From Siphonodentalium dalli (taxonomy: Eukaryota; Mollusca; Scaphopoda; Gadilida; Siphonodentaliidae), in assembly GCA_032622095.1 (NCBI GenBank), contig CP136061.1, positions 254,337,582 to 254,401,581 of the forward strand: a stretch of 64,000 bases of DNA, written 5' to 3'. A model generated the notes under the pieces. That model searched no databases and was not told the DNA's origin. It saw only the letters and a program-made list of their open reading frames with translations. The position numbers and the translations under genes are program-made. This document shows, piece after piece, positions 10,078-21,500 of this stretch; positions within the stretch are counted from its first letter, which is position 1; every line of letters starts with the position of its first letter.

Positions 10078-10474
10078 ATTATAATAATAATGATGGAGCT
10101 TATATAGCGCCTATCCCCGTGAGGGCCCTAAGCGCTTCACATTATTACCCCAGCTGTTGAGTAATGCCAAGTCTTATGCATGCTGCCATAGTGGCACTTC
10201 ACAAGATTGCTCTCGGTTTACACTTACCCAACAACCAGGTCCTTATTTCTCATCTAGGTACGATGAAGTGAGCACAGTACAAGTGACCTTGCCCAAGGGT
10301 CACAAACTGGCACGAGATTTGAAACAGCGTGTGACTATATATAGCACACACACTGCTTAATTCGGCCAAGCCACTGTTGCGGAGACGATAGTCCACCGGC
10401 CGGGCGCAAACTCATGCCGGTGCATTAACACCATTACAAGTCCGACACTCTAACCACTGGGCTACCATTTCCAA
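10078..10474 (-). mobile_element. tRNA-headed SINE with LINE-type 3' tail
   Basis: Read on the minus strand, the head (10474 leftwards) is tRNA-like, with GGTAGCCCAGTGGTTAGAG as an A-box region and a weaker B-box-like GAGTTTGCGCCC. A central domain includes GGGCAAGGTCACTTG and GAGAAATAAGGACCTGG, reminiscent of conserved metazoan SINE core domains. The tail reads GTGAAGCGCTTAGGGCCC, GGCGCTATATAAG and (ATT)n. That tail is nearly the same as the 3' end of the LINE at 6550-8877, so the SINE probably borrows that LINE's machinery. Confidence 0.8.
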
Positions 10475-10544
10475 ATTAAAATTAGGGGATAAACATGCTG
10501 TATGGTAAAAATTAGCAGATAACAGCATGATGAAACTAGTGTGG

Positions 10545-10960
10545 GCATATCTCTAACCTATGACTTATGTACTCAGACAGATGGGTCCAAAAATCAGCAT
10601 TTTCGTATAAACAAATATGAATAACTATAGAACGAAAAAACAAAACAAAACGATTGAACATGCCATTAAATGTCCTCATAGTGGACTCATAGATCTGAGC
10701 ATTAGTGTTCAAGTTATGGCCTGATTAGACATCGGACAGACCAAAAAGCTAACATTTCCAGATAAACAAAGATGAATAACTCTGGACTGGAAAACCTGAA
10801 CTATGTCCCCATAGTACTGAATATCCGAGCACTTCTGTTCAAGTTATGACATGAACAGACATCGGAAGGATGGACGTACGCATGCACCAACGGATGCACG
10901 GACAGACGAATGGACAGGTGCAAAACAGTATACCCCCCTTTAAAAAAAAAGGGGGTATAA
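10545..10960 (+). mobile_element. HINE-like element, family 3 fragment
   Basis: Two imperfect core repeats share CAGATAAACAAAGATGAATAA-type text, GAGCACTTCTGTTCAAGTTATG and GACATCGGA. A degenerate GGAC/GACA stretch follows (10868-10915), then a 3' palindrome GTATACCCCCCTTT with AAAGGGGGTATA (about 10929-10958). The layout equals family 1, but the sequence is unrelated. Confidence 0.5.
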
Positions 10961-11094
10961 AACTTGAATAATACAAGTGTAAAAGGATTCATATGGTCAT
11001 TTATCTGAACATTTCTGAAGAGTACTACTAGAAATCGTCAATGAATGTACTACAGACTAGTCTCAAGAACTGCAGTACTGTGGGTGCAACACTT

Positions 11095-11425
11095 GAAGAT
11101 GCATCAATCCAATTAAGCGCCACTCAATTACTATTTAATTGGATTCGGAGGTAAAAAAAATATTTGATTCGAGTCGAGGAACCCACCTATCAAAGCTCAG
11201 AGTTATTAGATATCGATTTTTGAAATCTATTATTTTTCACTATTGAGAATTATTTATGGCCCAGTAAACAGTCGATGAGCCGATGGTCTCGGACCAAATT
11301 TCAGATGAAGATGGATAACTCTAAAATCAAGAAGCTTTCTGTTGATAATAAGGCCAAATTTCGTCCAACAACATGTTGATAAATAACACATTTCGGGCAA
11401 TTTTATACTATAGTTGACAGTGGTT
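11095..11425. repeat. Dispersed repeat, inverted copy at 60145-60470
   Basis: This segment matches 60145-60470 in reverse complement along most of its length, for example GATAGGTGGGTTCCT versus AGGAACCCACCTATC and CAACATGTTG plus ATAACACATTTCGGGCAATT. One end carries CCAATTAAGCGCC, the other CTATAGT. No coding capacity is seen, and the family is not recognised. Confidence 0.75.
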
Positions 11426-11429
11426 AGCA

Positions 11430-12385
11430 TTCTTTTTTGGCAATTAATCGAATCCGATAACTGAAGCGGCATTTGTAAAAATGTTGTTGTTGGAATCTGT
11501 TTATATGGGGATCATCAAATCCGATTGAGTACCTCTAACTAATAACACCTTTGTCTTGCATTTTATAGTGGTGAGGTTATGGAGCACCCATTCATCTATA
11601 ATTTTATAGTAATTTTTTTTTTTAAACTACCTTTATTTATGCCACAAACCAAATTATTGAAATTTTATATTCCATATGTATCTCTGTATTTGTTCTATAT
11701 GTTTAAACCTGATTAAAAAGTATAAAAAAAAAATTATTTGAGTGATTATGTAACAGAACGATGTGCGCCCCTGCCTGATCACACCCCTGTGGACTATTGC
11801 ATCAGTTCCAACTATTACGATGCACGAACAACAGGCGTGGGATTGTTAGCCGGACAGCCGTACTTAGCATGATGACGAGATCACACGATGCTGATTCTGG
11901 CTAATTCTCAGGAATGTTCCCAGTCGAACAAGTGCAGAGGTCTAAAAGTTATTAGTTGTTTTGGTACACTGCACTGGTCATGATATACGAAAGCTATATG
12001 AAAGCTAACTTTAGTGACGAGCCGTTGACAACTCGTTGTCAAATTTGGCCAGTAACATCGTCACATGATTTTGAAAAGTAGGTTACCAATTTCAAATATA
12101 AGCACTGAGATTTGATCCATCAGTGTTCAGTTGACTCATCAGTGTTCAGTTGACTGAGTCCTCCTATGAGTACCGCACTGGGAAAGACTTACTGATTCAG
12201 AAGAGCCTGAGAATGCCAGCATCGGCTGCCGATCTTTAACGAGAAGCTATGTTCAAAGAATAAAAGAAGTTACAAAAGATCTTAAGGTTCCATGAGTTGT
12301 CGTCACCCCAAAAATACAAACACAACATGAAGCACGGACAGATTTTCGTATCTCCAACGTACAGAGTTCTGCCACAATTACCTAC
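11430..12385. other. Intron DNA between PRMT6-like exons D and E
   Basis: No gene is seen. A short tandem duplication (CATCAGTGTTCAGTTGACT twice) lies at about 12118-12156. The rest looks unique and AT-rich. Confidence 0.5.
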
Positions 12386-12454
12386 CTTTTTCAACCAGTG
12401 GTCTCTCGTATGTATCACAGAGGGCAGCATGGACTCATAAAACAAACCATATCC
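12386..12454 (-). CDS. PRMT6: PRMT6-like exon D: second Glu of double-E loop
   Basis: This 69-nt exon (23 codons, phase 0 on both sides) lies between atttctctttcag and gtaggt on the minus strand. It encodes GYGLFYESMLPSVIHTRDHW then LKK. It completes the SEWMGY...YESM double-E loop of arginine methyltransferases: the first catalytic Glu is in exon C and the second, in YESM, is here. Wording is closest to PRMT6 (human has GYGLLHESMLSSVLHAR). The intron upstream in the transcript is 15.0 kb and contains the 29-bp minisatellite. Confidence 0.93.
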
Positions 12455-12589
12455 CTGAAAGAGAAATTAGATTGATGCAATATAGAATGATAATGTTCAA
12501 CACAGGGTTTGCGAAATTTAGTTTTATTCTTATTTCAGTCGGCCCTGCCCATCTTATCCCATTTAGACAACACAGCTGTTAGCTCCGGT

Positions 12590-12628
<39 letters not shown>
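12590..12628. repeat. Homopolymer run of 39 G
   Basis: An uninterrupted G run on the + strand. It is likely unstable and its length is probably unreliable in the assembly; it may also form G-quadruplexes. Confidence 0.95.
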
Positions 12629-12959
12629 CTTGTCCAGAGCCCTTTCAGAGGGTATATAGACCTTAATGAGGGTGAAGACGAATCTGGAATACCTTAGATA
12701 AATCAGCCTGAGGGGCACATGACGAGGCCATACATCTGAGACACGTTGACGACTCAAAATTAAAGCAATATTTTATTGAACTTCTGATATATTTACGATG
12801 ATAATAATGATACCCTGTACAACAATATTTTATATTTTTTTAGTGTCATCAAATCTGATAATCACGTCATTTCCTACATTCGCGGGAGATAATCCATTGT
12901 CAGAAACCCCTACACTGCAGTTACCGACTGGGTCAAATGTGTATATATTATATCCATTG

Positions 12960-13200
12960 GGAAACTTATCGAAATCAAACACAATTAATGCTTACAACTG
13001 GTCCAGCCATCTACTCCCTAAAATGTGCCACTTCTCCTTATTTTTGTCCCTGGGAGAGATGACCTCTCTCATATACCAGTACGAATATTTCCCAACATCA
13101 TATTTAACTATATTTTCTGATTATAATGTTGTTCTTACTCAATATAATGGTTTTATAAATCAGCTCTTGTGTTGCATAGTACTTATTTGATCATGGAAGG
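12960..13200. repeat. Dispersed repeat related to 47720-47900
   Basis: Text such as TTGTCCCTGGGAGAGATGAC, TGATTATAATGTTGTTCTTA and GGTTTTATAAATCAGCTCTT, then GTGTTGCATAGTACTTAT, recurs with substitutions at 47740-47900. A 130-residue open frame across 12798-13190 lies mostly in this repeat and in AT-rich DNA, so it is not taken as a gene. Confidence 0.65.
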
Positions 13201-13220
13201 CTGAAATTGCTATCACTCTG

Positions 13221-13322
13221 AGCTTTCCGATGAATGGCAACAAGCCATATTTCTGACTAAATCCTGAAAAATTACCCATCATTCTGCCTTGGTTAAGGAG
13301 TTGATTATTTAGGGAATTATTG
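13221..13322. mobile_element. Tc1-like foldback, right arm only
   Basis: AGCTTTCCGATGAATGGCAA through TTAAGGAGTTGATTATTTAG to the decayed end GGAATTATTG-TA. The left arm is missing. Confidence 0.7.
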
Positions 13323-13376
13323 TACCTTGTACTTTTCAGACTTCCATTTTAGGAGCCTGTATTTGGTGGCATTTAA

Positions 13377-13591
13377 CCCTTTGAGTGCCAGGTCGGATTT
13401 TTGTATCGACCCATGTACCCTGTGCCAATGCATTCTCTTATATATGCGAGTCGACCATAGGTCGCTTCAGATATATAAGAGAATGCATTGGCCTAACCCA
13501 AAAACAAACAAAATTTTTTTTAAATTTTTTTAAGGGCACTCTGCAGACCATAAATTAGGGCCAATGAGATCGGCCCCTGGCACTAAAAGGG
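13377..13591 (+). mobile_element. TTAA family B element
   Basis: TTAA at 13373-13376 and 13592-13595 flanks CCCTTTGAGTGCCAGG and CCTGGCACTAAAAGGG (one substitution). The shared hairpin is at about 13426-13494. The right subterminal palindrome is slightly decayed (GGGCCAATGAGATCGGCCCC). Confidence 0.83.
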
Positions 13592-13595
13592 TTAA

Positions 13596-14259
13596 ATCAT
13601 GAGAAATCTTTATTGCCCTTATTAGGAGTGTTTAGCCACCTGCGTAATCTTCAGATGTACCGTTGGTGAGAAGAGACTTTAGAGGATTCACCGTTCTTAA
13701 TCGGATCATTCGACACTGGTTCACGCTCCCCAATATCGTCCTTAATCAGATCATTTGACACCGGTTCACGTTCCCCAATATCGACGTAATCAATATTTAA
13801 ATGCGTTGGGTGTAATGATTGAGAATTTCCTCAGATTTTCGGTCCTAATACGACTTAAACAAGATCAATTGATTTAACTCCAGATTTTCATTCAAAATTG
13901 GACGTCAGCCCCCGAGTGCAAAGTGGTGTAGAGATGCTCTAAATCGAGCTTCCGAGTGTAAAGTGGTGCTGGGACGGCTAAATTCAGCTCTGATTGTCAA
14001 TAGTGAAATTTATCCAGAATTAAATCTTGGAAAAATTAAGCTCCAACTTTAACCTTTCCTTTACTAAATTACTCAGGAAATGTGAACAGATAATATCTTC
14101 AATAAACAAAGTTTGTTCAACTTATTTTATGTGTTCCTAAAACAAGCTAGGAGTACATGTACATGTGTCCCACAAGTAACAAAAGTCATATAAATCAATT
14201 ATCATATACAACTATTTTTATTATGAATATTAAGTAAATTTACAATATATCATGCCCTA
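13596..14259. other. Intron DNA with small local duplications
   Basis: Two imperfect 45-bp units (about 13696-13785) share CTTAATC.GATCATT.GACAC, then GGTTCACG.TCCCCAATATCG. A second local echo, GAGTG.AAAGTGGTG, occurs at about 13915 and 13955. No gene is seen. Confidence 0.5.
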
Positions 14260-14471
14260 CAGTAATGCCCTACGTATTAGACTCCTTAACCACAGCAGAA
14301 TTATAGGTAATTTTTCAGGATTTAGTCGGAAATATGGCTTGTTGCCATTCATCGGAAAGCTCTCAGTGAGAGCTTTCCATATGAATGGCAACATGCCATA
14401 TTTCCGACTAAATTCTGAAAAATTACCCATAATTCTGCTGTGGTTAAGGAGTCGATGATAGGGCATTACTG
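14260..14471. mobile_element. Tc1-like foldback, complete
   Basis: TA-flanked (14258-14259 and 14472-14473). Left arm CAGTAATGCCC to GGAAAGCTCTCA and right arm GAGAGCTTTCC to GGGCATTACTG pair almost throughout, with practically no loop. Overlapping open frames on both strands are only the palindrome read twice. TA duplication and CAGT-type termini suggest mobilisation by a Tc1/mariner transposase. Confidence 0.85.
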
Positions 14472-14633
14472 TATAACAACATGTATGACCAATGTCTCAG
14501 TTATTTCACAAAATAACCTTTTTGTATGCACGCTGTCATAATGTAGCAAATTTTGATTTTTCTCAGGGAGAGATAATCACTCCTAAAAAGGACAATCAAG
14601 ATTCTCCCGCAATTTTGAAAAAGCTAACAAATA

Positions 14634-14742
14634 CAGTAATGCCCTAATTATCGACTCCTTAACCACAGCAGAATTATGGGTGCTAGTAATTTTTCAGGAT
14701 TTAGAGGGAAATATGCCTTGTTGCCATTCATCGGAAAGCTCT
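14634..14742. mobile_element. Tc1-like foldback, left arm only
   Basis: TA-CAGTAATGCCCTAATTATCG to GGAAAGCTCTCAA, then unrelated sequence. It carries a 5-bp insertion (GCTAG) after TATGGGT relative to its relatives. Confidence 0.75.
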
Positions 14743-15293
14743 CAAATTTTCCAAATAGAATCAAAAATATCTCAAATTTTCCCGAAAATTGAGTTTTCAA
14801 AATATTTAGTGAGGGCTATGTCAATTTATAATTTTGAAGCACATCAGCACATACATTGTTTGGGTCTAGTTTAAAATAGCTGATTGCAGTTATACAATAG
14901 TCTTTGCTATCTCTGGTCCTTGTTTTACTACTAAACATTCACCCCAGGGAATTTCTTTTTGGCTCAGCACTTTTCTTGGCTAAGTTGATAGCCCGCTGCC
15001 CACGCTAATCCACAGGTCTGTACATCTGTCCGTATTAGGAACAGAAGCTAGCCACAATTACCATGCTCCTAGCTGTAGAGTACAAGTGATTACAGAGGGT
15101 GGTAAATCTATCCCGATTTGGAACTGATGCTCTCCGGATTTAGAAGAAGTTACTTCAGCCGCCAGTAATAACAGGGAGAATTGAGACGGCTGGTCTAGAA
15201 GGCGAGACGTTCATTTCCTTTGTAACACATATATAGAACTATGATTTAATAACATGGATTGCGGAATTAACCAATAATAAATTTATGACTATA
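14743..15293. other. Intron DNA, no feature assigned
   Basis: No repeat family or exon recognised. A short AAATTTTCC/AAATATCTCAAAT echo at 14748-14800 is the only local structure. Confidence 0.4.
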
Positions 15294-15297
15294 TTAA

Positions 15298-15532
15298 CCC
15301 TTTCATGATGGGAGCTGCGCTGGTGCAGCATTAAATACCCTGTGCCAGTGCATTCTCTTATATATGAGAGTCTCCTTATATATGAGAGAACACACCGGCT
15401 TAGTCAAGATAAATATTGTTAGGCCAATGTATTCTCTTATACATGCGAGGCTCCCTGTGGGACAATCGCATATACAAGAGAATGCATTGGCACAGGGTTA
15501 TCACCAAATTTCAGGGAGCTCCAGTCATGGAA
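15298..15532 (+). mobile_element. TTAA family C element running into the minisatellite
   Basis: TTAA at 15294-15297 precedes CCCTTTCATGATGGGAGCTG and CGCTGGTGCAGCATTAA. Two hairpins follow (about 15348-15400, degenerate, and 15422-15497), then CAGGGAGCTCCAGTCATGGAAG, which is the family's right end. The closing GGGTTAA is missing: at 15533 the text switches to the first 29-bp minisatellite unit. Confidence 0.75.
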
Positions 15533-18500
15533 GCTAATTTGCTATGATGCGGGTGGGTCCTGCTAATTTTCTGTGTGCTGGTGGGTCCTGCTAATTTTCT
15601 GTGATGCTGGTGGGTCCTGCTCATTTGATATGATGCTGGTGGGTCCTGCTAATTTGCTATGATGCTGGTGGGTCCTGCTAATTTTCTATGATGTTGGTGG
15701 GTCCCGCTAATTTTATATGATCCTGGTGGGTCCTGCATATGTGCTATGATGCTGGTGGGTCATGCTAATTTGCTATGATGTTGGTGGGTCATGCTGAATT
15801 GATATGATGGTGGTGGGTCCTGCTAATTTGCTATGATACTGGTGGGTCATGCTGAATTGCCATGATGCTGGTGGGTCCTGCTGATTTGCTATGATGCTGG
15901 TGGGTCCTAATAATTTACTGTGATGCTGGTGGGTCCTGCTAATTTGCTATGATGCTGGTGGGTCCTGCTAATTTGCTATGATGCTGGTGGGTCCTGCTAA
16001 TTTGCTATGATGCTGGTGGGTCCTGCTAATTTGCTATGATGCTGGTGGGTCCTGCTGATTTGCTATGATGCTGGTGGGTCCTGCTGATTTGCTATGACAT
16101 GATGCTGGTGAGTCGTGGTGAATTGCTATGATGCTGGTGGGTCCTGATGAATTGCTATGATGCTGGTGGGTCGATCCTGCCAATTTGATATGCTGCTGGT
16201 GGGTCATGCTGAATTGCTATGGTGCTGGTGGGTCATGCTGAATTACTATGATGCTGGTGGGTCATGCTGAATTACTATGATGCTGGTGGGTCATGCTGAA
16301 TTACTACGATGCTGGTGGGTCCTGCTGATTTGCTATGATGCTGGTTGGTCATGCTGAATTGCTATGATGCTGGTGGGTCATGCTGAATTACTATGATGCT
16401 GGTGGGTCATGCTGAATTACTACGATGCTGGTGGGTCCTGCTGATTTGCTATGATGCTGGTGGGTCCTGCTAATTTGCTATGATGCTGGTGGGTCATGCT
16501 GAATTGCTATGATGCTGGTGGGTCCTGCTAATTTGCTATGATGTTGGTGGGTCCTGCTAATTTGCTATGATGCTGGTTGGTCATGCTGAATTGCTATGAT
16601 GCTGGTGGGTCATGCTAATTTGCTATGATGCTGGTGGGTCCTGCTAATTTGCTATGATGTTGGTGGGTCCTGCTGATTTACTATGATGCTGGTTGGTCAT
16701 GCTGAATTGCTATGATGCTGGTGGGTCATGCTAATTTGCTATGATGCTGGTGGGTCCTGCTAATTTGCTATGATGTTGGTGGGTCCTGCTGATTTACTAT
16801 GATGCTGGTGGGTCCTGCTGATTTACTATGATGCTGGTGGGTCCGTCTGATTTGCTGTGATGTAGGTGGGTCCTGCTGATTTGCTATGATGCTGGTGGGT
16901 CCTGCTGATTTGCTGTGATGCTGGTGGGTCCTGCTAATTTGCTATGATGCTGGTGGGTCCTGCTGATTTACTATGATGTTGGTGGGTCCTGCTGATTTAC
17001 TATGATGCTGGTGGGTCCTGCTGATTTGCTGTGATGCTGGTGGGTCCTGCTAATTTGCTATGATGCTGGTGGGTCCTGCTGATTTGCTATGATGCTGGTG
17101 GGTCCTGCTGATTTGCTATGATGCTGGTGGGTCCTGCTGAATTGCTATGATGCTGGTGGGTCCTGCTGATTTACTATGATGTTGGTGGGTCCTGCTGATT
17201 TACTATGATGTTGGTGGGTCCTGCTGATTTGCTATGATGTTGGTGGGTCCTGCTGATTTGCTATGATGTTGGTGGGTCCTGCTGATTTGCTATGATGTTG
17301 GTGGGTCCTGCTGATTTGCTATGATGCTGGTGGGTCCTGCTGATTTGCTATGATGTTGGTGGGTCCTGCTGATTTGTTATGATGCTGGTGGGTCCTGCTG
17401 ATTTGCTATGACATGATGCTGGTGAGTCGTGGTGAATTGATATGATGCTGGTGGGTCCTGATGAATTGCTATGATGCTGGTGGGTCGATCCTGCCAATTT
17501 GATATGCTGCTGGTGGGTCATGCTGAATTGCTATGGTGCTGGTGGGTCATGCTGAATTACTATGATGCTGGTGGGTCATGCTGAATTACTATGATGCTGG
17601 TGGGTCATGCTGAATTACTATGATGCTGGTGGGTCCTGCTGATTTGCTATGATGCTGGTTGGTCATGCTGAATTGCTATGATGTTGGTGGGTCCTGCTAA
17701 TTTGCTATGATGTTGGTGGGTCCTGCTAATTTGCTATGATGCTGGTTGGTCATGCTGAATTGCTATGATGCTGGTGGGTCATGCTAATTTGCTATGATGC
17801 TGGTGGGTCCTGCTAATTTGCTATGATGTTGGTGGGTCCTGCTGATTTACTATGATGCTGGTTGGTCATGCTGAATTGCTATGATGCTGGTGGGTCATGC
17901 TAATTTGCTATGATGCTGGTGGGTCCTGCTAATTTGCTATGATGTTGGTGGGTCCTGCTGATTTACTATGATGCTGGTGGGTCCTGCTGATTTACTATGA
18001 TGCTGGTGGGTCCGTCTGATTTGCTGTGATGTAGGTGGGTCCTGCTGATTTGCTATGATGCTGGTGGGTCCTGCTGATTTGCTGTGATGCTGGTGGGTCC
18101 TGCTAATTTGCTATGATGCTGGTGGGTCCTGCTGATTTACTATGATGTTGGTGGGTCCTGCTGATTTACTATGATGCTGGTGGGTCCTGCTAATTTGCTA
18201 TGATGCTGGTGGGTCCTGCTGATTTACTATGATGTTGGTGGGTCCTGCTGATTTACTATGATGCTGGTGGGTCCTGCTGATTTACTATGATGTTGGTGGG
18301 TCCTGCTGATTTACTATGATGCTGGTGGGTCCTGCTGATTTACTATGATGCTGGTGGGTCCTGCTGATTTGCTATGATGCTGGTGGGTCCTGCTGAATTA
18401 CTATGATGCTGGTGGGTCATGCTGAATTACTACGATGCTGGTGGGTCCTGCTGATTTGCTATGATGCTGGTTGGTCATGCTGAATTGCTATGATGCTGGT

Positions 18501-21500
18501 GGGTCATGCTAATTTGCTATGATGCTGGTGGGTCCTGCTAATTTGCTATGATGTTGGTGGGTCCTGCTGATTTACTATGATGCTGGTTGGTCATGCTGAA
18601 TTACTATGATGCTGGTTGGTCATGCTGAATTGCTATGATGCTGGTGGGTCCTGCTAATTTGCTATGATGTTGTTGGGTCCTGCTGATTTACTATGATGCT
18701 GGTGGGTCCTGCTGATTTACTATGATGCTGGTGGGTCCGTCTGATTTGCTGTGATGTAGGTGGGTCCTGCTGATTTGCTATGATGCTGATGGGTCCTGCT
18801 GATTTGCTATGATGCTGGTGGGTTCTGCTGATTTGCTGTGATGCTGGTGGGTCCTGCTAATTTGCTATGATGCTGGTGGGTCCTGCTGATTTACTATGAT
18901 GTTGGTGGGTCCTGCTGATTTACTATGATGCTGGTGGGTCCTGCTGATTTGCTGTGATGCTGGTGGGTCCTGCTAATTTGCTATGATGCTGGTGGGTCCT
19001 GATGATTTGCTATGATGCTGGTGGGTCCTGCTGATTTGCTATGATGCTGGTGGGTCCTGCTGAATTGCTATGATGCTGGTGGGTCCTGCTGATTTACTAT
19101 GATGTTGGTGGGTCCTGCTGATTTACTATGATGTTGGTGGGTCCTGCTGATTTGCTATGATGTTGGTGGGTCCTGCTGATTTGCTATGATGTTGGTGGGT
19201 CCTGCTGATTTGCTATGATGTTGGTGGGTCCTGCTGATTTGCTATGATGCTGGTGGGTCCTGCTGATTTGCTATGATGTTGGTGGGTCCTGCTGATTTAC
19301 TATGATGTTGGTGGGTCCTGCTGATTTGCTATGATGTTGGTGGGTCCTGCTGATTTGCTATGATGCTGGTGGGTCCTGCTGATTTGCTATGATGCTGGTG
19401 GGTCCTGCTGATTTGCTATGATGTTGGTGGGTCCTGCTGATTTACTATGATGTTGGTGGGTCCTGCTGATTTGCTATGATGTTGGTGAGTCCTGCTGATT
19501 TGCTATGATGCTGGTGGGTCCTGCTGATTTGCTATGATGTTGGTGGGTCCTGCTGATTTGCTATGATGTTGGTGGGTCCTGCTGATTTGTTATGATGCTG
19601 GTGAGTCCTGCTGATTTGCTATGATGCTGGTGGGTCCTGCTGATTTGCTATGATGTTGGTGGGTCCTGCTGATTTGTTATGATGCTGGTGAGTCCTGCTG
19701 ATTTGATATGATGCTGGCGAGTCCTGCTGATTTGCTATGATGCTGGTGGGTCCTGCTGATTTGCTATGATGCTGGTGGGTCCTGCTGATTTGCTATGATG
19801 CTGGTGGGTCCTGCTGATTTGCTATGACATGATGCTGGTGAGTCGTGGTGAATTGCTATGATGCTGGTGGGTCCTGATGAATTGCTATGATGCTGGTGGG
19901 TCGATCCTGCCAATTTGATATGCTGCTGGTGGGTCATGCTGAATTGCTATGGTGCTGGTGGGTCATGCTGAATTACTATGATGCTGGTGGGTCCTGCTGA
20001 TTTGCTATGATGCTGGTTGGTCATGCTGAATTGCTATGATGCTGGTGGGTCATGCTAATTTGCTATGATGCTGGTGGGTCCTGCTAATTTGCTATGATGT
20101 TGGTGGGTCCTGCTGATTTACTATGATGCTGGTGGGTCCTGCTGATTTACTATGATGCTGGTGGGTCCGTCTGATTTGCTGTGATGTAGGTGGGTCCTGC
20201 TGATTTGCTATGATGCTGGTGGGTCCTGCTGATTTGCTGTGATGCTGGTGGGTCCTGCTAATTTGCTATGATGCTGGTGGGTCCTGCTGATTTACTATGA
20301 TGTTGGTGGGTCCTGCTGATTTACTATGATGCTGGTGGGTCCTGCTAATTTGCTATGATGCTGGTGGGTCCTGCTGATTTACTATGATGTTGGTGGGTCC
20401 TGCTGATTTACTATGATGCTGGTGGGTCCTGCTGATTTACTATGATGTTGGTGGGTCCTGCTGATTTACTATGATGCTGGTGGGTCCTGCTGATTTACTA
20501 TGATGCTGGTGGGTCCTGCTGATTTGCTATGATGCTGGTGGGTCCTGCTGAATTACTATGATGCTGGTGGGTCATGCTGAATTACTACGATGCTGGTGGG
20601 TCCTGCTGATTTGCTATGATGCTGGTTGGTCATGCTGAATTGCTATGATGCTGGTGGGTCATGCTAATTTGCTATGATGCTGGTGGGTCCTGCTAATTTG
20701 CTATGATGTTGGTGGGTCCTGCTGATTTACTATGATGCTGGTTGGTCATGCTGAATTACTATGATGCTGGTTGGTCATGCTGAATTGCTATGATGCTGGT
20801 GGGTCCTGCTAATTTGCTATGATGTTGGTGGGTCCTGCTGATTTACTATGATGCTGGTGGGTCCTGCTGATTTACTATGATGCTGGTGGGTCCGTCTGAT
20901 TTGCTGTGATGTAGGTGGGTCCTGCTGATTTGCTATGATGCTGGTGGGTCCTGCTGATTTGCTATGATGCTGGTGGGTTCTGCTGATTTGCTGTGATGCT
21001 GGTGGGTCCTGCTAATTTGCTATGATGCTGGTGGGTCCTGCTGATTTACTATGATGTTGGTGGGTCCTGCTGATTTACTATGATGCTGGTGGGTCCTGCT
21101 GATTTGCTGTGATGCTGGTGGGTCCTGCTAATTTGCTATGATGCTGGTGGGTCCTGCTGATTTGCTATGATGCTGGTGGGTCCTGCTGATTTGCTATGAT
21201 GCTGGTGGGTCCTGCTGAATTGCTATGATGCTGGTGGGTCCTGCTGATTTACTATGATGTTGGTGGGTCCTGCTGATTTACTATGATGTTGGTGGGTCCT
21301 GCTGATTTGCTATGATGTTGGTGGGTCCTGCTGATTTGCTATGATGTTGGTGGGTCCTGCTGATTTGCTATGATGTTGGTGGGTCCTGCTGATTTGCTAT
21401 GATGCTGGTGGGTCCTGCTGATTTGCTATGATGTTGGTGGGTCCTGCTGATTTACTATGATGTTGGTGGGTCCTGCTGATTTGCTATGATGTTGGTGGGT

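Noticed and set aside
10420-10474. A true tRNA gene
   Set aside because: Only an A-box-like head and a weak B box are present, without a cloverleaf; the region continues into a SINE body and a LINE-type tail.
12798-13190. 130-residue open frame with a hydrophobic start
   Set aside because: Most of it lies in a dispersed repeat also found at 47720-47900, where the frame is not kept, and no domain is recognisable.
14252-14466. Overlapping sense/antisense frames of similar sequence
   Set aside because: Both are the Tc1-like palindrome read from either side.
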